DNA from: JAKPCT01 sp029553165
GTDB lineage: Bacteria; Bacillota; UBA4882; UBA8346
Assembly (NCBI GenBank): GCA_035359995.1
Contig: DAORZT010000088.1
Coordinates: 1-6,977 of the forward strand
Length of the DNA: 6,977 bases
Direction of reading: 5' to 3'
The notes below the pieces were generated by a model. It saw only the letters and a list, made by a program, of their open reading frames with translations, did no database searches and was not told the DNA's origin. The position numbers and the translations under genes were made by a program. Positions within the stretch are counted from its first letter, which is position 1. Every line of letters begins with the position of its first letter. Positions 1 through 5,366 of the stretch are shown in pieces.

Positions 1-182
1 CCATTTTCGTAGCCCCTATATATTTCATATCTTTTTCCATTTATCTCCACTTCGTCATCGTTAATAAATGTATAAGACTCACCATTTTCTTCACAATACT
101 TTGAAATTGCTTCCATAGTTTTTGCAAGAGTTGGGTAATTGGCACTGTCCTCATAAGGAACCCAAAAAGCTTTTTTAAACAT
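1..182 (-). CDS. Small DUF4318-like protein, N-terminal part (cut by window edge)
   Basis: Sixty codons are visible, starting MFKKAFWVPYEDSANYPTL, and the frame is still open at base 1, so the C-terminus is missing. The start is well supported: a near-perfect Shine-Dalgarno sequence (AAGGAGG) lies 8 bases upstream. There is no signal peptide or membrane segment; the visible part is acidic and looks like a small cytosolic alpha/beta domain. The opening MFKKAF, the YPTL turn followed by a helix ending KYCEENGE, and the short strand pair around INGKRYEIYRGY resemble, from memory, the DUF4318 family of small Firmicutes proteins of unknown function. I am fairly sure it is a real gene and only moderately sure of the family. 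It lies 15 bases after the glycosyltransferase stop and is probably cotranscribed with it, but nothing in the sequence ties it to glycan synthesis. Confidence 0.65.
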   Translation of the reverse strand, partial: MFKKAFWVPYEDSANYPTLAKTMEAISKYCEENGESYTFINDDEVEINGKRYEIYRGYEN

Positions 183-190
183 ATAAAATA

Positions 191-197
191 CCTCCTT
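191..197 (-). promoter_or_regulatory. Strong ribosome binding site of the DUF4318-like gene
   Basis: AAGGAGG on the minus strand lies immediately after the glycosyltransferase stop codon (TAG at 200-198) and 8 bases before the ATG at 182-180. It is the best Shine-Dalgarno match in the window. It suggests this small protein is translated efficiently and independently of the gene before it. Confidence 0.8.
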
Positions 198-1244
198 CTA
201 ATTTGTTTCATTTTTATTTAAAATTCTTCTGATCAGTCGAGGTAACCAAGTTATTATTCTACCAATTTTCCATGAATAAAAGTTAAGAATAGAATAAAGA
301 AGTATTCTTTCTCTATCATTAAGTTCAATTTTTTGTTCAACCTCATTCAGCCGAATATATCCATAATACACCAATAACTGCAGCGCATTCTTGGAAGCAT
401 TTTTTATAACGGTTTCAAAAAATTCCTCGTTGTTATTTTCATCAATATTAATAAATCTAAAAAGGAAATTTCTCATGTGTGCCCAAATAATACTTTTATA
501 TTCCTGTGAATCACCGTATAAAGTTAACAACTCATCGAAGAAATTAAAATGGTTAAGACCATGAGTTATCAACAATTTTTCTATATCATACGAATCCCAC
601 CATATCCCACCCGGATGGCGTCGATAAGCTGACATCACTCGATTGATAAAACCAATTTTGCCAAATTTGGCATGATACAGATGTAAATACCAGTCACCCG
701 GCATGATATTGGTAGGCAAGTTATGATATTCCTGACGCCGGTACATAACTGAATTTGTCTGGATGAAATTTCCTTTTAATAATTGTTCAGTTGTAAACTC
801 GTTTATCGCATTAAGATCCGGAAATACGGATTCTTCTTTTTCATTGTTCTCATAAAAAACCCTGACCGGATGAAAACACAACGCATAATCAGGATTATTA
901 TCTAAAAAGTCAACCTGCATTTGGAGTTTGTTCGCATCAGTCCAATAATCATCACCCTCGCAAAGCGCGAGATATTCACCTTTGGCATTCGGCAACAGAT
1001 ACCTGACAGTAAACCACCGAATCCCTTTTGAATACTGATTTTCTTTTTGAAAAATCGGTTTAAAAATATCCGGATGCTTCGCTGCATACTCTTTAATTAT
1101 TTCTGTAGTACCATCTGTTGAAGCATCATCATGAATGATCACTTCATACTTAAAATCAGTCTTCTGCATTAAAAAAGAATCGAGAGTTTGTCTGATGAAG
1201 TTTTTATGGTTATAAGTTGCACATAATATTGATACTTTTATCAT
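198..1244 (-). CDS. Family 2 glycosyltransferase (GT-A fold)
   Basis: This 348-residue protein probably transfers a sugar from a nucleotide donor to the growing glycan on the cytoplasmic face of the membrane. The N-terminus MIKVSILCATYNHKNFI is the classic GT2 opening strand and turn. HDDASTDGT (38-46) is the nucleotide-binding acidic motif, and CEGDDYW (95-101) holds the metal-binding DxD equivalent. MPGDWYLH (181-188) is likely to carry the catalytic base, D184, and is followed by AYRRHPGGIW (206-215). Residues from about 220 to 348 form a mostly helical tail without clear membrane spans. The start is the ATG that opens the family motif; an AAAAGGG stretch just before it overlaps the end of the ATP-grasp gene, 10 bases away. 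The coding sequence for the helical tail is markedly more AT-rich than that for the catalytic part. Donor and acceptor cannot be told from sequence. Confidence 0.92.
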   Translation of the reverse strand: MIKVSILCATYNHKNFIRQTLDSFLMQKTDFKYEVIIHDDASTDGTTEIIKEYAAKHPDIFKPIFQKENQYSKGIRWFTVRYLLPNAKGEYLALCEGDDYWTDANKLQMQVDFLDNNPDYALCFHPVRVFYENNEKEESVFPDLNAINEFTTEQLLKGNFIQTNSVMYRRQEYHNLPTNIMPGDWYLHLYHAKFGKIGFINRVMSAYRRHPGGIWWDSYDIEKLLITHGLNHFNFFDELLTLYGDSQEYKSIIWAHMRNFLFRFINIDENNNEEFFETVIKNASKNALQLLVYYGYIRLNEVEQKIELNDRERILLYSILNFYSWKIGRIITWLPRLIRRILNKNETN

Positions 1245-1254
1245 TTTTTCCCTT

Positions 1255-2280
1255 TTATTCTAATAAATTTTTTAAAATAACCGGTGAAATATCTTTTACG
1301 CCTTTAACATTATACTTTATCTCAAAAAGTTCCCTCGGTATCTTCTCCGATTTTATCCATTTAATTATAGCAAGCGGAAGATTTGCTCCCGCAATGTGTG
1401 AAAAAGGATACCCCCCACCAAACCGACAATTCATTTCAAGTATATATGGAACCTCATCAACCATAAAACAGTCAACATCTAAATTAGCAATATGCCCTAC
1501 ATTGGCTGAAATCTTTCTTCCTAATTCTCTTAGTACCTTGTTATCTTCCGTAATAGCAATGTCTGTCTCTCCAGAACGCATAGCTAACTTATGTTTTACC
1601 AATGTAGTAATATAATTCTTATTCAAATCATTAATAATATCTAATCCATATTCTTTCCCGACCAACATTTGCTGAATAATGACAGCTTGTTTGATATCTT
1701 GAAACGATTCGTATTTTAAATAAGTTCGCAAAATTTCATTATTTACTTTATTATATAAAACTTGAAGTTCTTGTTTATTTTCTGCTACATATATACCAAT
1801 CGAACCACATCCCCATCTGGGCTTAATAATCACTGGAAATTCAATCACACCTTGATCAACATCACAGGAAAAATCATCAATTGATAAATATGTTCTTGGA
1901 AAATTAAATCCGTATTTTGTTAAAAAAGTATATGTACTCCATTTATCATTGCAGATTTGTGTTACCTCATAATCAGAAACAATCACATGAATATTGTGTT
2001 TAGCAAACTCAGATTTTGCTTTAGCTAAAATGGGTAAATCTACATCAAAAAGCGAAGTAACAGCATTAATGTTATTACTCAAAGAATAATCAAGTAAAAA
2101 TTGAATATAATTCTTATCATATATTAATGGAGTAATTACATACCTGTCGGCAGCTTCAAGAGCAGGGGAATACTGGGAATTAGCCGCATGGACTAATCCT
2201 TCTCCATTCAAAGCTTCTTGAAAATATTTAACAATATAACTGCGCCGACCGGCTGATGTCAAAAGTATATTCATTTTCAT
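1255..2280 (-). CDS. ATP-grasp ligase, carbamoyl-phosphate synthase large-chain-like
   Basis: This is a 341-residue single-module ATP-grasp enzyme. The family forms an acyl-phosphate from a carboxylate and ATP and passes it to an amine or similar nucleophile. The N-terminal pre-ATP domain opens with NILLTSAGRRSYIV, followed by SLFDVDLPILA (76-86) and a lysine-containing NDKWSTYTFL (111-120). The ATP-binding part shows IIKPRWGCGSIGIYV (151-165) with K153 and the glycine loop, then VGKEYGLDII (207-216) and RSGETD (235-240). LEMNCRFGGGYPFSHIAGAN (281-300) gives the metal ligands E282 and N284. Motif set and length are complete, so it should be active. It lacks the second module, the amidotransferase partner and the allosteric domain of true CarB, so it is not carbamoyl-phosphate synthase. 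It overlaps the preceding reading frame by ATGA. A role in forming an amide on an amino or acidic sugar is inferred from context. Its coding sequence is AT-rich. Confidence 0.88.
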   Translation of the reverse strand: MKMNILLTSAGRRSYIVKYFQEALNGEGLVHAANSQYSPALEAADRYVITPLIYDKNYIQFLLDYSLSNNINAVTSLFDVDLPILAKAKSEFAKHNIHVIVSDYEVTQICNDKWSTYTFLTKYGFNFPRTYLSIDDFSCDVDQGVIEFPVIIKPRWGCGSIGIYVAENKQELQVLYNKVNNEILRTYLKYESFQDIKQAVIIQQMLVGKEYGLDIINDLNKNYITTLVKHKLAMRSGETDIAITEDNKVLRELGRKISANVGHIANLDVDCFMVDEVPYILEMNCRFGGGYPFSHIAGANLPLAIIKWIKSEKIPRELFEIKYNVKGVKDISPVILKNLLE

Positions 2281-2281
2281 A

Positions 2282-2285
2282 CCTT
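2282..2285 (-). promoter_or_regulatory. Ribosome binding site favouring the second ATG of the ATP-grasp gene
   Basis: AAGG on the minus strand is only one base from the first ATG (2280-2278) but 7 bases from the second in-frame ATG (2274-2272). Spacing favours the second, giving a 339-residue protein beginning MNILLTSAGRR, which matches the usual family start. The first ATG overlaps the upstream stop as ATGA and may be used by coupled translation. Confidence 0.5.
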
Positions 2286-2597
2286 AAAATATTTTTGAAA
2301 TTCTAGTTCAGGATGTAAGAGCTTGATGTATTCTTCTCGATAAACATACACTGTATACTCATATAATGCATAATTATGTTTAATTACAAAAAAACGACTT
2401 AATTTATCATTAATAAAATTAATTATTTTTGGTAAATTACTATAATATACTTCCGTTTGATAATAATCTACAAAAGGAGATATAAAGTTAAAGGCAATTC
2501 CTTTCTTACACATTTGAAAAGAATTATAAATCAAATTCTCCGCAAATTCCTCCCATTCGCGAATCGTGTTATCTCTTCTTTGGTGAAAAACTCCACT

Positions 2598-2615
2598 AAT
2601 TAATAGATAAGATAA
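2598..2615 (-). other. Frameshift junction in the methyltransferase gene
   Basis: The 5' frame is closed by TAA at 2602-2600, while the 3' frame is closed on its upstream side by TGA at 2618-2616, so the shift must fall between these stops. The local minus-strand sequence is very AT-rich and contains the tandem repeat ATTA ATTA. Family members usually have D-Y, three residues, then S-G-V-F; spacing here suggests a net insertion of about five bases, equivalent to a -1 shift. The exact lesion cannot be fixed without a homologue. No classic X XXY YYZ slippery heptamer is present. Confidence 0.7.
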
Positions 2616-2967
2616 TCATAACAATCATCAAAAGGTTTTTCTGCTAAGTCTCTATGATAAAATGATAAATGCGGAAAACGTTGATGGGCTTCGTTAACAA
2701 ATTCCACTAATATTTCTGACCCACTATAAGTTATTGCTTTTTGGGGATAGTTTTCTTGAATATAAGCATACATATCAGCTAATCCCATACCAACATCATG
2801 AACCGAGATATTATCATCAGATTCAAAAATACCCGTAACATGCTTGAATCGTAATTTTTTATGGGCTAGAGATTCTGAACTCACAGCCATTGTTGTTCCC
2901 TTATATTTTGTTAATAGTTCTTTATAAAAGAGTTCTTGATTACGTCTTGTTTTATTTTCCATTAACT

Positions 2968-3498
2968 CTAATCCTCTTCTTTTAGATATTCATTTTTTAA
3001 GATGGAATAAATAATCTTATCTTCATACTTTCCATTTGTATAATAATGCTGTCTCATAACTCCTTCTTTAACAAATCCAATTTTTTCATACATATTTATA
3101 GCGCTTACGAATCTTTCTGAAGTTCTCAAATAAACCTTATTTAGATTTAATCTCTTAAATGCAAAATCAAGACATAACCTTGTTGCCTCCGTACCAAAAC
3201 CAAGACTTCTTGAATTATGCTCAAATATAAAAATTGAAAACATCGCATGCCTATGAATATAATCGATATTACCTAAACCGACATTTCCTATATGTTCATC
3301 ATTTTCCTTTTTACAGATCGCAAAAATAAATCTTGTTTTATCATTAATCAATTTTTCATAATAACTATTTTGACTTTCAATTGAAAAGGTCGGAAGATAC
3401 CCCATAATATCGCTTATCTCTGGATCATTAAGCCATCTTGTTATCCTAACCAGATCATCTTTATTTATGATTCTAATATATACTCTATTATCTATCAT
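2968..3498 (-). CDS. GNAT N-acetyltransferase, RimJ/RimL type
   Basis: This 176-residue protein probably uses acetyl-CoA or another acyl-CoA to acylate an amine in the cytoplasm. It has a single GNAT domain over its full length. The N-terminus VYIRIINKDDLVRITRWLND is the usual beta1-alpha1 opening. The acyl-CoA pyrophosphate-binding motif A is in NSRSLGFGTEATRL (95-108), with R97, G100 and G102 in the R-x-x-G-x-G pattern. NMYEKIGFVKEGVMRQHYY (135-153) is motif B and the characteristic C-terminal strands. A strong AAGAGG site at the end of the aminotransferase gene, 6 bases before the ATG, supports the start; the gap to that gene is 2 bases. In glycan clusters such proteins commonly acetylate the amino group just installed by a neighbouring aminotransferase, as PseH does in pseudaminic acid synthesis, so an amino-sugar nucleotide is the best guess. 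Protein or antibiotic acetylation cannot be excluded. The gene is AT-rich. Confidence 0.9.
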   Translation of the reverse strand: MIDNRVYIRIINKDDLVRITRWLNDPEISDIMGYLPTFSIESQNSYYEKLINDKTRFIFAICKKENDEHIGNVGLGNIDYIHRHAMFSIFIFEHNSRSLGFGTEATRLCLDFAFKRLNLNKVYLRTSERFVSAINMYEKIGFVKEGVMRQHYYTNGKYEDKIIYSILKNEYLKEED

Positions 3499-3500
3499 GA

Positions 3501-4607
3501 TTAACCTCTTATTTCTTTAATAACTCTATTTATATCAATCTCTTCTAATTCCGGGTAAATCGGCAAACACAACACTTCTTGAGCTACCCGCTCAGCAACA
3601 GGTAACTTGCCCGCTTGAGCAGTTTCCAAGCCTTGATACGGTGGAAACTGACTAATCAAAGGGTAAAAATAGCGGCGCGAATAGATTCCTTCACTTTTGA
3701 GCTTTTCATAGACTTCATCCCTGTTTTTCCCATATTCATCAGCATTGATCAAGATCGGAAAATAGGAATAATTATGAGTCACACCCGGCAAGTCCTGCAT
3801 GATTCTGAGCCCTTTAACCCCGTCCAACCTTTCACGATAAATTTCAGTAATTCTTTTCCGTTTTTCAATGTACTCGTCGATATGCTTTAAATAAACCAGA
3901 CCAAAGGCTGCCTGGAGTTCATTCATTTTCCCGTTGATTCCGGCGGCAATCACCGATGTTTCTCCGGTAAAACCAAAATTTTTGAGGTTATCGATCCGTC
4001 TTTTCATCTGCTCGTCATGACAGATGATTGCTCCACCCTCAATGGTAGTATAGGTTTTAGTAGCATGAAAACTCAATATCGATAAATCACCATAATTTAA
4101 GACCGATTCACCGTTTAGTTTCACAGCAAAGGCATGGGCAGCGTCGTAAATAATCTTCAACCCATGTCGATCAGCAATATCTTGCAAAGCAGCAACGTTA
4201 CATGGATTTCCATAGACATGAACCGGCATTAACGCAGTTGTTTTTGGGGTAAGCAACGCTTCAATCTTTGTGGGATCAAGATTAAAAGTATCTGATTCAA
4301 TATCCGCAAAAACCGGTTTAATCCCATTCCACACCAAGGAGTTTGCCGTAGCCACAAAGCTAAATGGAGTCGTAATAACTTCACCGGTAATCTCCAGGGC
4401 TTGTAAAGCCGTTATTAAAGCAATCGTGGCATTACAAAACAGCGAAATATACCTTACCCCAAGATACTCGCATAATTCCCGTTCCAGCTGTTTATGAAAT
4501 TGTCCATTGTTAGTAAGCACATGACTCTCCCATATTTCCTCCAGGTAGGGAACAAATTCCGCCAGCGGAGGCAGGGCCGGTTGTGTTACATAAATGTTTT
4601 TCTTCAT
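3501..4607 (-). CDS. DegT/DnrJ/EryC1/StrS PLP-dependent sugar aminotransferase
   Basis: This 368-residue enzyme of usual family length should transfer an amino group, normally from glutamate, to a keto-deoxy sugar nucleotide in the cytoplasm. The fold type I landmarks are all visible: SHVLTNNGQFHKQLE near the N-terminus, the phosphate-binding turn FCNAT (57-61), TTPFSFVATANS (79-90), the cofactor-ring aspartate D155 in YDAAHAF, and the Schiff-base lysine K184 in SFHATKTYTTIEGGAI. FGFTGE and NGKMNELQAAFGL follow, and the C-terminal domain has YSRRYFYPL. The SFHATK-x-x-x-TIEGGA form is, from memory, typical of VioA- and FdtB-like enzymes that make 4-amino- or 3-amino-dideoxy sugars; which one cannot be decided here. 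The start overlaps the methyltransferase stop as ATGA, so translation is probably coupled. The gene is clearly GC-richer than the acetyltransferase after it (about 43% in a counted 240-base sample). Confidence 0.95.
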   Translation of the reverse strand: MKKNIYVTQPALPPLAEFVPYLEEIWESHVLTNNGQFHKQLERELCEYLGVRYISLFCNATIALITALQALEITGEVITTPFSFVATANSLVWNGIKPVFADIESDTFNLDPTKIEALLTPKTTALMPVHVYGNPCNVAALQDIADRHGLKIIYDAAHAFAVKLNGESVLNYGDLSILSFHATKTYTTIEGGAIICHDEQMKRRIDNLKNFGFTGETSVIAAGINGKMNELQAAFGLVYLKHIDEYIEKRKRITEIYRERLDGVKGLRIMQDLPGVTHNYSYFPILINADEYGKNRDEVYEKLKSEGIYSRRYFYPLISQFPPYQGLETAQAGKLPVAERVAQEVLCLPIYPELEEIDINRVIKEIRG

Positions 4608-5344
4608 GACTGTTTCTCAACCACATATAATATTGATGTATCTTTCAAACCTAATTCTTTAAATGTCCTTTTGCCAAAATAATTAAGATCATATTGGTGC
4701 AATTTAAATCCTGAGGCAAGTATTCGATTGACAAAATCCCCCTTAGCATATACGCGGACGTGATCATTTTGGCCATAATATCTCCAACAGTCTGCATCGG
4801 TTTTAACGTCTGGAACATTCTCAATCGATGTGGTGATCGCCAAAGAGATTGGAGCCATCAGAATCCCTTTTCCTCCCGGTTTGGTAATCCGGTATAACTC
4901 ACCAATCGCTTTCGTATCTTCCTCAATATGCTCTAATACATGGGAACACAAGAAAAAATCACATTCATTATCTTCAATCATATTCAAGTTAGTCAGGTCA
5001 GCCTTGACATCAACCCGTTCGGATAACAGATCAAATGTGGTATATTGAATCCTACTAAAATAGTTTTTGATAAAATTCCTTAAACCCTCTTCCGGAGCAA
5101 AATGATAAAAGGAAAAGGATTCATTTCCATTGAAAGTCTTGCGAAGATACCATGCATACAGTCTTTCCCGGTCCGAAGCCCCGCATTTGGAACAAAAATA
5201 CGTATCCTTCGCCGTCATTTCGCCTGTTCCAAAGTATTGGTAGCCATAGGCCTTGGCATTGTCCTCGTAAAATTGGGGAAGTGGTTGATATTGATTATGT
5301 TTATTGTTACAAACCGGACAGTAGTATCTTTTACCAAACAGCAT
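4604..5344 (-). CDS. Zinc-ribbon methyltransferase of a glycan cluster
   Basis: This 246-residue protein has two parts. An N-terminal four-cysteine zinc ribbon is formed by CPVC (C9, C12) and CSKCG (C51, C54). A Rossmann-like SAM methyltransferase domain follows, with YHFAPEEGLRNFI (80-92) in place of the glycine-rich motif I, a VDVKADLTNL strand (111-120), CDFFLCSHVLEHIEED (128-143) as the Methyltransf_11-type motif, and KPGGKGILMAPIS (155-167). The start at 5344 gives an ATG with AGGAG 7 bases upstream; a TTG six codons further upstream in frame has no site of its own. It sits between the Wzt ATPase (22 bases away) and the aminotransferase (ATGA overlap), which implies a role in making or capping the exported glycan. 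Substrate is unknown. The missing G-x-G-x-G is a feature I associate with this HFAPE subgroup and need not mean inactivity. Confidence 0.85.
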   Translation of the reverse strand: MLFGKRYYCPVCNNKHNQYQPLPQFYEDNAKAYGYQYFGTGEMTAKDTYFCSKCGASDRERLYAWYLRKTFNGNESFSFYHFAPEEGLRNFIKNYFSRIQYTTFDLLSERVDVKADLTNLNMIEDNECDFFLCSHVLEHIEEDTKAIGELYRITKPGGKGILMAPISLAITTSIENVPDVKTDADCWRYYGQNDHVRVYAKGDFVNRILASGFKLHQYDLNYFGKRTFKELGLKDTSILYVVEKQS

Positions 5345-5351
5345 ATTGCCA

Positions 5352-5356
5352 CTCCT
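5352..5356 (-). promoter_or_regulatory. Ribosome binding site fixing the methyltransferase start at 5344
   Basis: AGGAG on the minus strand is followed by 7 bases and then ATG at 5344-5342. It lies inside the longer in-frame extension that would begin at the TTG at 5362, so the longer start is unlikely. Confidence 0.8.
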
Positions 5357-5366
5357 GATCAATGAT

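Larger units (their letters stand above)
2277..2962 (-). pseudogene. Class I SAM-dependent methyltransferase, broken by a frameshift
   Basis: The 5' frame (2962-2600) encodes 120 residues: a helical leader, then SAM motif I around SVHDVGMGLADMYAYI (53-68), the motif II acidic residue in YSGSEIL (E83), RFPHLSFYHRDLAEKPF and CYDYLI, then TAA at 2602-2600. The domain continues in another frame, open from 2615, with ISGVFHQRRDNTIREWEEFA, then the NSFQMCKKGIAFNF post-motif strand, and ends LEFQKYFKV at 2277. Joined, these give about 226 residues, the usual size and motif order for this family; neither half is a complete Rossmann fold. The start is backed by a GAGGA site 9 bases upstream, and the gene begins 5 bases after the GNAT stop. 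The second half has no ATG start near its beginning; a TTG at 2534 has a GGAG only 3 bases away, too close. It overlaps the ATP-grasp gene by ATGA. It could be a true lesion, recoding, or a sequencing or assembly error. Likely substrate: a sugar of this glycan. Confidence 0.82.

Noticed and set aside
1217..1615. Plus-strand open frame of 132 codons opposite the ATP-grasp and glycosyltransferase genes
   Set aside because: It is antisense to two proteins with clear family motifs, has no ribosome site or recognisable domain, and its hydrophobic look comes from the complement of Lys/Asn-rich codons.
1255..2280. Identification of the ATP-grasp protein as carbamoyl-phosphate synthase large chain (carB)
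   Set aside because: It is about one third of CarB length, has only one ATP-grasp module, and no carA neighbour is present.
2598..2618. Programmed ribosomal frameshifting in the methyltransferase
   Set aside because: No X XXY YYZ heptamer, internal Shine-Dalgarno stimulator or clear downstream hairpin is seen, and the family is not known for recoding. A simple indel is more economical.
3615..3890. Plus-strand open frame of 91 codons, and similar short ones at 4270-4682 and 4830-5365
   Set aside because: All are antisense to the aminotransferase or methyltransferase coding sequence and show no independent coding evidence.
4604..5344. Identification of the zinc-ribbon methyltransferase as WbdD
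   Set aside because: WbdD carries a kinase domain and a long coiled coil; this protein is 246 residues with neither.
5345..5362. Longer methyltransferase start at the TTG at 5362
   Set aside because: The AGGAG site lies downstream of that TTG and 7 bases from the ATG at 5344, so the extension is most likely untranslated.
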